Assembly: GCF_033097525.1 (NCBI RefSeq)
Contig: NZ_CP109907.1
Coordinates: forward strand, 5,146,001 to 5,210,000
Direction of reading: 5' to 3'
Source: Sphingobacterium sp. UGAL515B_05
Lineage (GTDB): Bacteria; Bacteroidota; Bacteroidia; Sphingobacteriales; Sphingobacteriaceae
Length of the DNA: 64,000 nt
Positions within the stretch are counted from its first letter, which is position 1. Each line of letters opens with the position of its first letter. Below the pieces are notes generated by a model. The model did no database searches, had not been told where the DNA came from, and saw only the letters and a list, made by a program, of their open reading frames with translations. The position numbers were made by a program, and so were the translations under genes. This document shows, piece by piece, positions 28,421-36,638 of the stretch.

Positions 28421-29980
28421 ATGAAAGTACTAATTTTTTGCAGTTTAATCCTGGGAAGTACCACAGCATTTTCCCAAACTGTTGAAAACTTTAAAAATGT
28501 TGATCCATTACCGGATTCGCTATTTGATAAGATGATCATTCAGGATATTTCTTATGCAATAACTGGGGAAGCAATACCAATAACCGGTTTGAAAATTGAC
28601 GTATCAAAGCCGGAAGGAACTATATCAGGGGCATTTCCGATTAAAAATTTGGGAGCTTTGAAAAATATATCCTTTGATATAAAGGGTGGAGTGACCGGTC
28701 AAAACTTTAATCTTTTTAAAGGGTTTAAAAATGTTAGTGGTGCTTTTGAGGCAAGACCCTCATTTCATTTAGTACCGTCGTGGAGCAGTGGTAAATATGG
28801 TTATCCACCTAAATCCACTCAAAATAAACTGCTTGTAATTGCTAACAATCATCTGGTAGACAAAGAGTATAGCCTTATTAAAGATTCCTTAAATGTAATT
28901 AGACTTTTGAAAGAATATCACACCGAACCACTCACAAACATAAAGTCTAAAACTGAAAAGAAAAGAAAGAAGCAAGATGAAAATCATCCAGTTAAACCAT
29001 TTGATTTAACTACTCTTGATAGTCTTGATAAAAGAAAAATAGCTATTTATTTTGTTAATAAAATATGCAAGGATGTAAAACCAGCCTTGGATGAAAATGC
29101 ATCAAAAGATGATATTCTAAACCGCTTAGGCAAGGTTGAAGTAGATGCTAATGCAAGCGACAAAGGATTTTTGATGGGGTATAAACAGGAGGTTTATACT
29201 TATTACAAATTATATACAAGTCGGAGTTCGTACGAAACGCAGAATAAACTAAAGATTCAAAATTCAGCAGATCTATGGACAAAGAAAAGCTACTACTGGT
29301 TTACCTTGAGTCCTTTTATTAGAGGGGAAGGCATTAATGCTTATCATAATAAATACCAGGGACTAGATTCTTTATATTTTAAATCTGAAAATAGCTGGTA
29401 TTATGGTGGTACTGCTATGTTTAATCTATATCATCTATATCCTAAAAGGTTCGCTCATTTCCTTCGGGCCTCTATCACTTTAAGCCATAGTAATAATTTG
29501 GCAGCACTTTCTCCGTTCGGATATGAAACAACGGCTCCAATGTTTCAGGCTGGAAATTCCGTAACGCAGAAAACATCGTCGGGAACAGCATATACTTTTG
29601 ATCAAATCAGGTACGGCTTCCTAAAGTCAGCGTCGATTGATTATTACTTTTTGCCGCTTAAAACGTTTATTCCAGGAGCCTATATTTCCACAAATTTTAA
29701 TAATAGCAAACTCTACAATCTTGTAGATTATGTCGGAAGGGAGAATGATTCCTGGCTTATTGGTGCTGAAGGTGGTCTCATCTTCAACATTAACAGCAGG
29801 GAATCTGGGAAAGAGAAAAATATACTGTCCATACTTACTTACATCCGAAATGAGGATGTAACAGATAAAAGGAGAACCTCTGTAAAAACAGGAATCGAGG
29901 AAAGCTCAGATGATTTTAATAAAAGAAATTGGAGGATAGGATTAAAAGTAGGTATTCCTATTAACCTTCCTCAACGATAG
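28421..29980 (+). CDS. Secreted or outer-membrane hypothetical protein (519 aa)
   Basis: Family not recognised. A signal peptide (MKVLIFCSLILGSTTAFSQ) precedes a glycine-containing region (about 55-110) and a lysine-rich linker (about 180-200, TEKKRKKQDE). The last 230 residues alternate aromatic and polar residues (YYWFTLSPFIRGEG, YYGGTAMFNLYHLYPKRF) in the manner of outer-membrane beta-barrel strands. It stands alone in its orientation. Possibly a surface barrel protein; no partner genes identify its role. Confidence 0.65.
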   Translation: MKVLIFCSLILGSTTAFSQTVENFKNVDPLPDSLFDKMIIQDISYAITGEAIPITGLKIDVSKPEGTISGAFPIKNLGALKNISFDIKGGVTGQNFNLFKGFKNVSGAFEARPSFHLVPSWSSGKYGYPPKSTQNKLLVIANNHLVDKEYSLIKDSLNVIRLLKEYHTEPLTNIKSKTEKKRKKQDENHPVKPFDLTTLDSLDKRKIAIYFVNKICKDVKPALDENASKDDILNRLGKVEVDANASDKGFLMGYKQEVYTYYKLYTSRSSYETQNKLKIQNSADLWTKKSYYWFTLSPFIRGEGINAYHNKYQGLDSLYFKSENSWYYGGTAMFNLYHLYPKRFAHFLRASITLSHSNNLAALSPFGYETTAPMFQAGNSVTQKTSSGTAYTFDQIRYGFLKSASIDYYFLPLKTFIPGAYISTNFNNSKLYNLVDYVGRENDSWLIGAEGGLIFNINSRESGKEKNILSILTYIRNEDVTDKRRTSVKTGIEESSDDFNKRNWRIGLKVGIPINLPQR

Positions 29981-30042
29981 AGAAGTTTAAATGCACATAA
30001 GAAATATCTCGATCTTATTAATTGGAATATAGGTTTCTACCG

Positions 30043-30870
30043 TTATACTTCATAAACCAAGTCCGGAACTTCGGCGTAAACAAATGATTTACGTGGAGTT
30101 CCGGTTGTTTTAAAATCCTTCTCTATTGTATAAGCTTCCATTTCCCTGGCGCTGATCTGGTAGGTAGCGAGTTCTGTAATACGCTCTTCGGAAAGATCGC
30201 CCATAATCCATTCCCACGCCAGTTCATCCGGAAGCATGGTCGGCATCCTGTTTTTAGAATTATGGATCTGTCTCATTAATGAGTTAGCTTCTGTGGTTAC
30301 CAATGCCACAGTGTCAACCGTTTCTCCGGTATCCTTGTCCGTCCAGTTCTGCCAGATCGCAGCAATAAAGAAATACTCTTTATCCTTTAATCCAATATGG
30401 TATGGATATTTCTTAGCTGTTTTAAGTGGTTCGCCGGTCCTTTTATTGGTTGGATAAATATGCTGCCATTCATAGAACTCAGAAGATAAAATAAGGCAAC
30501 GTCTTTCCAAAGCAGCTTTCCGGAACATTTTCTCCTTTCCTGTCCCAGGGTCTACATAAAGTAGCTCTTCACCTTTTGCATTTAAGGTAGTGTAAGGTTG
30601 GTGCCATTTCCCTGTTGCATCTTTGTAGCCAAATCGCATCTTACCCACGGCATCCCTGTTTTTTGTATATGGTGGAATAAAGCCCCATTCCATCTGGACG
30701 ATATCGAAGTTACACTTATCATCAGTTGGTTTAATAACCGCAATATTGCCATAACTGAAACCATCATGGATATCCTTATCCAGGAAGTCATAGTTTACGA
30801 CTGCTTTTTCCAGATCCATCAGGCGGATAAATTCGGCACGGCTAACTTTTTGTCCGTTATAATAACACAT
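30043..30870 (-). CDS. SOS response-associated peptidase (SRAP, YedK/HMCES family)
   Basis: A 275-residue SRAP protein. The catalytic Cys2 follows the initiator Met (MCYYNG), with TTLNAKGEEL as the Asn motif, RCLILSSEFYEW carrying the Glu, and SKNRMPTML at the end of the domain. Members protect abasic sites in single-stranded DNA by a Cys2 DNA-protein crosslink. It is slightly longer than typical (about 220-240), with an insertion near residues 100-115. Two small genes lie upstream on the same strand. Functionally it fits the translesion cassette 6 kb away. Confidence 0.93.
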   Translation of the reverse strand: MCYYNGQKVSRAEFIRLMDLEKAVVNYDFLDKDIHDGFSYGNIAVIKPTDDKCNFDIVQMEWGFIPPYTKNRDAVGKMRFGYKDATGKWHQPYTTLNAKGEELLYVDPGTGKEKMFRKAALERRCLILSSEFYEWQHIYPTNKRTGEPLKTAKKYPYHIGLKDKEYFFIAAIWQNWTDKDTGETVDTVALVTTEANSLMRQIHNSKNRMPTMLPDELAWEWIMGDLSEERITELATYQISAREMEAYTIEKDFKTTGTPRKSFVYAEVPDLVYEV

Positions 30871-30873
30871 ACG

Positions 30874-31116
30874 CTATTCTCCTTTAAAATGAGCTTCTAT
30901 AATCGCTCCAATATCTTCTGTTTCTTTTCGCCCAGCCGGTATACTTGTCCAGATCATCCCGGCATAGCTTTTCATTCGGGTAAGTACTAGCGGTTTCCTT
31001 TTATCACTAAACGAAATATAAAACACCCTGTCTGAACCAACTTCTGCCTCCTTAATGTGTAGCCTAATCCCTTCATCCAGCCATTCAAAATCCTCTAAAC
31101 GAAATAAATTGCTCAT
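30874..31116 (-). CDS. Small hypothetical protein associated with SRAP (80 aa)
   Basis: Family not recognised. I chose the ATG at 31116 (MSNLFRLEDFEW); a frame to an upstream ATG at 31173 adds 19 residues with no obvious function. The protein is small, mixed alpha/beta and charged. It ends 3 bases before the SRAP start and so is very likely cotranscribed with it. Confidence 0.6.
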   Translation of the reverse strand: MSNLFRLEDFEWLDEGIRLHIKEAEVGSDRVFYISFSDKRKPLVLTRMKSYAGMIWTSIPAGRKETEDIGAIIEAHFKGE

Positions 31117-31212
31117 TAAAATTCCTCTATTAAAATTACGAAAAATATTACTTTGTTCATCTCTGATTATCAATTCGCGGGCTTTGCAGCAGTATTTCTT
31201 ACGTCAAAACAA

Positions 31213-31455
31213 TCATAATCCCTTAGGATTAAAATAGACCACCCTGAGTAAAAATAAATACTCCTGGTAGTCATTATAATTTTCCAGGGCTGCATGTATA
31301 TCTATAAGTTCATCTTCCCAAAGTGGCGTTTGGTGCATTTTATCGAGCAAGGATGAATAGGATTGCTTTAATGGGACGAAATAATTCTTTTTGCGGTCAC
31401 GGTACAATACCTTATATCCCTTTTTTTGAAGTGCTTGAAGTTGTAAGTAATCCAT
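31213..31455 (-). CDS. Small hypothetical protein (80 aa)
   Basis: Family not recognised. A basic N-terminal half (MDYLQLQALQKKGYKVLYRD) and an acidic second half. It lies on the same strand as the SRAP gene and the 80-aa gene, 96 bases upstream of the latter, so it may be the first gene of that operon. Confidence 0.5.
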   Translation of the reverse strand: MDYLQLQALQKKGYKVLYRDRKKNYFVPLKQSYSSLLDKMHQTPLWEDELIDIHAALENYNDYQEYLFLLRVVYFNPKGL

Positions 31456-31639
31456 ACGAAATGCGCCAGTCTTACCATAACAAATTCAGGGCTAAATAGT
31501 TTTTTTGGAGGCCCACTTCGATGCCGGGCTATCCGTTTTATCTTTTGCAAAGGATGCCACTACTATCCCTGGCCTGGTTTGGCAACGATGGGTTCTCCTA
31601 AGGCTGCTTACGTGCTCGCTGATATTTTTTTCCTTTTTC

Positions 31640-31785
31640 ATACCTGTCCGAAAAGCACAGCTAAGCTAATGCCTCTTTGCCGGCGCTTTGCGGCATAATG
31701 GACTGCTGTCGCATTCCACCCTTCGGGACTTATACGCACGCTTGCTCAGAGGCATTGTCGCGCGCTTACTTTTCCGGACTCTGCT
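31640..31785. other. Structured noncoding region A (nested inverted repeats)
   Basis: The 387 bases between 31455 and 31843 have no gene. Nested complementary arms are visible: GTCCG-AAAAG with CTTTTCCGGAC (31646-31655 and 31769-31779, one bulge), AATGCCTCT with AGAGGCATT (31668-31676 and 31748-31756), an inner TGCCGGCG...GCGGCA hairpin near 31678, and a CCACCCTTCGGG loop element near 31717. It may be a structured RNA, a replication or transfer origin, or a leader of the ardA operon. Confidence 0.45.
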
Positions 31786-31842
31786 ATGAATCCAGGTGGA
31801 TGATCAGGTTCCGGGTATTGATAACTTTTAAATTTTTATGAT

Positions 31843-32391
31843 ATGAACAGTAGTAGAAATTATCAGATCGACATTGATCAAGCAGCGGTGTATGTGGGAA
31901 CCTACGGCAAGTATAATGATGGTTCTCTTTTTGGAAAATGGTTGAAGCTTTCGGATTATTCTAGTGTACAGGAATTTTATGCAGCCTGTCATGAACTGCA
32001 CAAGGATGAAGCTGATCCTGAGTTTATGTTTCAGGATTATGAAAATATTCCCAATGGACTCATTAGTGAATGTAGTATCAGTGAACAGGTATTTACTGTT
32101 TTGCAAACGCTGTCCGAAATGGACAATTCTGAAAGGGAACCATTTATGATCTGGTGCAACAATGACCATTATGATTTGGGAAAAGAAGATATTGATGATT
32201 TGGTGAACAGATTTCAGGATGATTATGTCGGTATGTATAAAGATGAGGAAGCATTTGCACGTGAGCTGATAGAAGAGCGTCAGGATCTAAATGATTTCGC
32301 CAAAACGTTCTTTGATTATGAAGCCTATGCTAAAGACCTGTTCTGTTCAAATTACTGGTTTGAAGATGGCCACGTTTTTTATAAAAACTAA
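31843..32391 (+). CDS. ardA: ArdA-family antirestriction protein
   Basis: A 182-residue very acidic protein with the ArdA layout: an N-terminal domain with AVYVGTYGKYNDGSLFGKWL, a middle domain with FMFQDYENIP, and a C-terminal domain ending in DYEAYAKDLF. ArdA proteins mimic B-form DNA and inhibit type I restriction enzymes, protecting mobile DNA on entry to a new host. The position at the head of the transfer/PRTRC region is typical of mobilizable elements. Confidence 0.9.
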   Translation: MNSSRNYQIDIDQAAVYVGTYGKYNDGSLFGKWLKLSDYSSVQEFYAACHELHKDEADPEFMFQDYENIPNGLISECSISEQVFTVLQTLSEMDNSEREPFMIWCNNDHYDLGKEDIDDLVNRFQDDYVGMYKDEEAFARELIEERQDLNDFAKTFFDYEAYAKDLFCSNYWFEDGHVFYKN

Positions 32392-32418
32392 TTATTGGAA
32401 AAATAAAATTGATCAGAT

Positions 32419-32790
32419 ATGAAAACAATAGATGAAATGACAAACGTTGAAAAGGCAAAACTCCTGGCTGATTTGTTTAAGGAGTCATTACCAGAATTAG
32501 TACAATGCCTGGAATCTGGATGCAATGCCTATTTGAAAAACGAATCGGAGACCAGGCCGATATGGGGGCATGGGATTATTACCGCCGACTTTTGGTATGA
32601 GCAGGTTCGTGAACTCCAGGAATATTTAATGAAATACAAATCAGATATGAATAAATCGGTGCATGTCTTTGCTGAACAAGGATTTTATGGTTACCGTTCT
32701 TTAGTGTCTGTCCAGATTTTGCTGGATTATGCTTCAGCTAACCTGGCCACTTCTAAATTGGCGGCGGCCATTCAGCTTTTGTTTGGATAA
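32419..32790 (+). CDS. Hypothetical protein (123 aa)
   Basis: Family not recognised. A helical, acidic, cytoplasmic protein without signal or membrane segments. It starts 27 bases after ardA and is followed 27 bases later by another small gene, so all three probably share a transcript ending at the hairpin at 33305. Likely an accessory gene of the mobile element. Confidence 0.65.
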   Translation: MKTIDEMTNVEKAKLLADLFKESLPELVQCLESGCNAYLKNESETRPIWGHGIITADFWYEQVRELQEYLMKYKSDMNKSVHVFAEQGFYGYRSLVSVQILLDYASANLATSKLAAAIQLLFG

Positions 32791-32817
32791 TTATTTGACT
32801 GAAGAAAACTAACAATT

Positions 32818-33288
32818 ATGGAAAATACATTATCATGGTATCTATGGCTGGAAGCCTACAGGGGTACCTCCAAACTGGCCGAGGCAATAGTAGTTATGAA
32901 AATTGATGACGAATGGATAAAAAGGCAGGTTATGCGTCTTGGGCATTTTGATTCGTTAGCCCCACCTCCAGGAAGGAAGATTGGTTATTATGAGCCTTCA
33001 ATGAGGTTGTATAAAAACCCTGGAGTGTTCCTGGGAATAGAAGTAATAACAGGTCCACAGCAGTGGGCACTGATAGAATTATTGGAAAATGAAGTTAACC
33101 AACTGGAACGATTGACCGGGGTGATAATTACCACTTTTGATTTTTATAAGGATGGTGTTGTTTGCTGTTCCGCAAGTACTAGCAATAGTAAAATCCAGAT
33201 TACCACGGATAGGTTAGACATTACCGATATTATGGCACAATACGAAATGCTCCAAAATGGAGGCTTCGGAACGTCACAAAAATTTTAA
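32818..33288 (+). CDS. Hypothetical protein (156 aa)
   Basis: Family not recognised. A soluble protein with an aromatic N-terminus (MENTLSWYLWLEAY) and no clear motif; the central part is basic and Pro-rich (LAPPPGRKIGYYEPS). Last gene of the ardA transcript before a strong terminator. An accessory gene of the mobile element. Confidence 0.6.
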   Translation: MENTLSWYLWLEAYRGTSKLAEAIVVMKIDDEWIKRQVMRLGHFDSLAPPPGRKIGYYEPSMRLYKNPGVFLGIEVITGPQQWALIELLENEVNQLERLTGVIITTFDFYKDGVVCCSASTSNSKIQITTDRLDITDIMAQYEMLQNGGFGTSQKF

Positions 33289-33304
33289 ATAATACTATCA
33301 TGAT

Positions 33305-33338
33305 AAAAAAAGGACAACACTGCGTTGTCCTTTTTTTA
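33305..33338 (+). terminator. Terminator of the ardA operon
   Basis: Stem AAAAAAGGACAAC/GTTGTCCTTTTTTT with a 5-base loop (ACTGC) ending in seven Ts. Strong in both stem and tail. Confidence 0.88.
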
Positions 33339-33425
33339 TACTTCCTAGTGCATTTCTTTCTGATACTAACTGGAGATACATGCCTGACCCTATATAATTT
33401 TTTTAATTGAGATAATGAGATAGAC

Positions 33426-33830
33426 AGGGGATGCCTGCTATTGCTGACCTGAATGCAAAGCTACTTCACCGCAGCCGGCGCCGAAAGTCAGGCCTAACAG
33501 TTCGGATAAAAAAATCTCCACCCTTCGGGTCGTATTTTTTTATCCGAAACTTTCTTTGCCGTCCCCCTGTGAAGTTTTCCTCCTTGCAAAGGTCAGCATA
33601 GACGGGCATCCCCGTATTGCTGATCTCCGCAATGACGGATGGCTTAGTAGTCGAGTTGTTCCAGCGGTGACACGAGGTAAATGGACTACCTGAACAGTAA
33701 ATAGCTTAGTAAGTGCCTCGGAGCTGAGAAAGCGGATCAGTTGACCTGTCCTGATCGTGCGCTACCAGCCTGAAATAGCGTCTGTCGGTGAGGTTCCGAC
33801 ACTGATGAGAACATAAGTTCGAAACGCTAA
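33426..33830. other. Structured noncoding region B upstream of the PRTRC genes
   Basis: No gene lies between 33288 and 33844. Long-range arms at 33426-33450 and 33590-33614 are nearly complementary over 25 bases. Inside them CTTCAC/GTGAAG (near 33464 and 33569) pair, and at the centre is a perfect 15-bp repeat (33501-33515 with 33534-33548) whose loop folds again as ACCCTTCGGGT. Further hairpins follow: GACGGG/CCCCGT near 33601, GATCAG/CTGATC near 33738, and TGTCGG/CCGACA near 33782. Region A shares the CCACCCTTCGGG element. This is far more structure than an ordinary leader. A large ncRNA or an origin is possible. Confidence 0.55.
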
Positions 33831-33843
33831 AATATATAAGCAT

Positions 33844-34494
33844 ATGCAAACAAACTTCTTTAGCCTGATAAACCAGCTTGACATCTCAGGCACAGTAAAA
33901 CTTGTAATAGCAAAATCCGATAACGGCCAGCTGGTTGTCTCCATTTTAATGGATAATGAAAAGTGTTCTCCAAAGGACAGGAAATGCCTTCCTCCGTTAA
34001 ATCTCACGGCGTCTGCTTTAGACCTTGATGAAGGTTTCTTTGAAACGATTTCACAGCCTATGAATCAAACGGCAACTTTCTTGCGAAGTAGGGAACAATA
34101 CATGAAAAGCCTGGAGGCTGCCAAAGCAAAAGGTAACAGTCCGGCAAAAGATAAGGTCGCTCCTGTATTAAATCCGAAAGAGAAAAAGTATAATGATTTG
34201 ATGGCTCAATCCCGCAAACTGGAAACTGAAGGGAAATTTAAAGAAGCATGGACCAAATTACCTGATCCGATAGAGTTCCCAGGTCAGGCAGAGCTAATCA
34301 GGAGCAAACGACAGGAACTATCCGAAAAGTTTGCTCCAGATCTGTTCGCCCCTTTAGACAACGCGCCTAAAACCTTTCCCGTCAAAGATACCAACCCGGT
34401 AGAAGAGGAACAACAAGAGGAGGAGGGTATCGATGATCTGGAATATAACGAATACTCGGGTCTGGAGACAGACTACTCTGAATTTGAAAGTTAA
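33844..34494 (+). CDS. PRTRC system protein E
   Basis: A 216-residue protein with the layout of PRTRC protein E: a conserved N-terminal domain (about 1-85, beta-rich, ILMDNEKCSPKDRKCLPPLNLTAS), a charged lysine-rich middle and a very acidic tail (EEEQQEEEGIDDLEYNEY). It is the first gene of the PRTRC cassette, a set linked to ParB-related and ThiF-related genes of plasmids and integrative elements, whose role is not established. The acidic tail is unusual in strength. Confidence 0.82.
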   Translation: MQTNFFSLINQLDISGTVKLVIAKSDNGQLVVSILMDNEKCSPKDRKCLPPLNLTASALDLDEGFFETISQPMNQTATFLRSREQYMKSLEAAKAKGNSPAKDKVAPVLNPKEKKYNDLMAQSRKLETEGKFKEAWTKLPDPIEFPGQAELIRSKRQELSEKFAPDLFAPLDNAPKTFPVKDTNPVEEEQQEEEGIDDLEYNEYSGLETDYSEFES

Positions 34495-34512
34495 CATTTA
34501 AAATTTTTAGTG

Positions 34513-34731
34513 ATGATTAAAGCAACCCTTTTAGAACGTGTATTTGAATATAAGGAAAAGGATATTCAATTACTGCTTAACGATCCCAACCCCGACTGGA
34601 ATCCGGAAACCGTTATGAACTTTTATGCCAATTCATACCCTATGCTCACTACTGCAAAAATAGGTGCCCCGGAAATCAGGGAAGATAAAATATTCTTCAA
34701 GATGGAATCAGTCCTCGGAACCAAAGGATAA
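34513..34731 (+). CDS. PRTRC system protein C
   Basis: A 72-residue protein matching the PRTRC protein C pattern: an N-terminal R-x-F-x-Y strand, then LNDPNPDWNPETVMNFYAN, SYPMLTTAKIGAPEI, and a closing GTKG. I used the ATG at 34513; a GTG one codon earlier is possible. It follows protein E by 18 bases. Confidence 0.88.
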   Translation: MIKATLLERVFEYKEKDIQLLLNDPNPDWNPETVMNFYANSYPMLTTAKIGAPEIREDKIFFKMESVLGTKG

Positions 34732-34741
34732 TCATATAATT

Positions 34742-35902
34742 ATGAAACATGAACAAGAAACCAGCTCTCCTGGAAAGGGCAACCATAAACGAAAAACAGA
34801 ACCGGCTGTATCAGTCAATCGGACAGTTTATACTGGATATCAAAAGGCCAAAAGATGCACGCGAAGCGGCAGCACAGCAAAGACAGTCCGTACCGACGGA
34901 AATCCTACCTTTAATTTTATAAAGCAGACCTTTCTACCGAAGATTGGCTTGAATGGCCTGGGGAATAATGGGAAATTCAAAATAACCAGTGAAATGGACA
35001 GGGAGTTTAAAAAATCCTTGTCCATTTTTATGGAGTATTATAATGTTCATTTTATGCATTCAAAAACCGGAAATATTGCCTTTGACTGGCTTGTGGAATT
35101 TGAAAAATTAAAAGACTCATTGGGCCAATCGGATGAACTCGAACTGAATATTATAAAAAATGAACTGGGCATAGTTGCACTTGAATCCAAAGTTCAATAT
35201 AATACAGGTTCTTGTCTTTACTATATTCCTGTAGTGCCATTATATCGATTTTTAAAGGATAAGAGGTTTTTGTCCAGTAGACCTGCAGTAATGGTATTAC
35301 TTTCTGCCTGCTCATATTTATACCGTAACGCAGGCGTACCGATGTATACGGATTACGGAAGCTACATGAGTTACGAATATGATATTTTGGTCAATTGGTG
35401 CGAAGAGAGTGATGAACCAGATTCCTGCCAGTCCGATCACCGGGAACTTAAAATAATACTGTCCATTGGCGAATGGATGCAACAAAAATTTCATCACCAG
35501 AAGAATCTTGATTTCTTAGAAGAACGGATTGCGAAAGTAAAGCCTGTGGATGAATTTGACCGATACTGTTTAAGTGTAGGGCAACAAACCTTATGGCTTT
35601 ATGAGCAATATCCAAAAGAGAACATCTTCAGGTTTGCACAAGACATTCCTCATAATCCCTATGACGGGGATGATTTAACCTTAATGGGCCAATATATATC
35701 TTTTATTGGTACTGCTGATGGTGGTATTTATGATATGCTTTTTGATATGGTCAATACCGAATTCGGAGAAAATCGCGGCATACAGCAGCCAGAAATTGTA
35801 CAAATTTTTGATGGCAGGCCTTTAACTAATCATGATTTTACATTTGAAAATGCTGTATTTAAACTACTGGAAGATGTATGTGTCATTTTAAATAATTATT
35901 AA
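34742..35902 (+). CDS. PRTRC system protein F
   Basis: The frame runs 386 codons from the ATG at 34742, but its first 60 or so codons look out of frame (see the overlapping ORF at 34749). The true start may be near 34994 (MDREFKKSLSIFMEYY) or a non-ATG codon before it. The body is a mixed, acidic protein with SRPAVMVLLSACSYLYRNAG, matching the position of protein F between C and B in PRTRC cassettes. The role is unknown. Identity rests on gene order more than on motifs. Confidence 0.7.
   Translation: MKHEQETSSPGKGNHKRKTEPAVSVNRTVYTGYQKAKRCTRSGSTAKTVRTDGNPTFNFIKQTFLPKIGLNGLGNNGKFKITSEMDREFKKSLSIFMEYYNVHFMHSKTGNIAFDWLVEFEKLKDSLGQSDELELNIIKNELGIVALESKVQYNTGSCLYYIPVVPLYRFLKDKRFLSSRPAVMVLLSACSYLYRNAGVPMYTDYGSYMSYEYDILVNWCEESDEPDSCQSDHRELKIILSIGEWMQQKFHHQKNLDFLEERIAKVKPVDEFDRYCLSVGQQTLWLYEQYPKENIFRFAQDIPHNPYDGDDLTLMGQYISFIGTADGGIYDMLFDMVNTEFGENRGIQQPEIVQIFDGRPLTNHDFTFENAVFKLLEDVCVILNNY
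34749..34922 (+). CDS. Small overlapping ORF in the PRTRC cassette (57 aa)
   Basis: Starting 17 bases after protein C, this frame encodes a coherent helical peptide (MNKKPALLERATINEKQNRL..., ending PTEILPLIL). It overlaps the first 60 codons of the larger frame used for protein F, where that frame reads Lys/Arg/Thr-rich and unlike a normal protein. I think this small frame is the real coding frame here, either as a separate gene or as the N-terminus of protein F split by a frameshift. Confidence 0.55.
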   Translation: MNKKPALLERATINEKQNRLYQSIGQFILDIKRPKDAREAAAQQRQSVPTEILPLIL

Positions 35903-35913
35903 AAACTAAAGTT

Positions 35914-36636
35914 ATGGTTGAAAAACTTGTAGAACAATTGGGTAAGCCATTTATGCCCATTTCAGCATTGCTTATTTACCGCCAGCATAATAATCAGGGC
36001 AAATCCAATTGCTTTGTTGAGCATTATGATATTGATCTTAATGGCCATCCGATAAATGCACATCCGTTGACTGTTCATGAATCCAGTCAACTCATAAAAG
36101 CACTTCATATTGCTGATTCTGATGGCAAAAAAGGATTTCTTTCCAATACGATTATTCCGGAGAACCTTTTATATATGGACAATGGTCAACAGGATTCTAT
36201 TATCTGGTATACCCGAAAAATGGCCATTCCATTATTCTTTACGGATAGCCTTTCAATCCAAAGTGGAATCAGTAGTGTCCCAGCTTTGCTCTGGAAAGTA
36301 AGAGGAAAGAAGTTAAGTTTATTCGCCCTGTCGGCAGATAAAAGGCCAAATGTTCATTCTAAATTATTCAAAGCTCCGTTCTTTAATGTTTCAGATGATG
36401 GCACTGTTTGTCTGGGAACGGTAAATACTGGTACAAAACACACGAAAACACTGGAGGAATATATCGCGTGCTGGCAGGACTTTTTCTTTAACAGCCGGTT
36501 TAGCCATCTTCTATGCTCTTCTGTAAAGGGTAATTGTGTCCAGTTATGGAAGAGTCTTGTGGGAACGGGTAAACCTTTTCCCAAAAAGGTGCTGGAGCCA
36601 ACACAATTATCTCTTCATGAATTTATAAACAGATAG
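35914..36636 (+). CDS. PRTRC system protein B
   Basis: A 240-residue protein. Recognised by its position before the ThiF gene and by PRTRC-B features: an N-terminal domain with a duplicated beta structure, ALLWKVRGKKLSLFALSADKRP, LFKAPFFNVSDDGTVCLGT, and the later ECWxxxFF-like stretch AYIACWQDFFFNSRFSH (read here as EEYIACWQDFFFNSRF). It starts 12 bases after protein F and ends 3 bases before the ThiF gene. Biochemical role not established. Confidence 0.85.
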   Translation: MVEKLVEQLGKPFMPISALLIYRQHNNQGKSNCFVEHYDIDLNGHPINAHPLTVHESSQLIKALHIADSDGKKGFLSNTIIPENLLYMDNGQQDSIIWYTRKMAIPLFFTDSLSIQSGISSVPALLWKVRGKKLSLFALSADKRPNVHSKLFKAPFFNVSDDGTVCLGTVNTGTKHTKTLEEYIACWQDFFFNSRFSHLLCSSVKGNCVQLWKSLVGTGKPFPKKVLEPTQLSLHEFINR

Positions 36637-36638
36637 CT

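Noticed and set aside
31460..31840. Possible short genes in the 387-base gap before ardA
   Set aside because: No frame has a credible start, length and composition; base-pairing structure explains the region better.
33420..33830. CRISPR array
   Set aside because: The repeats are inverted and of different sizes, not evenly spaced direct repeats.
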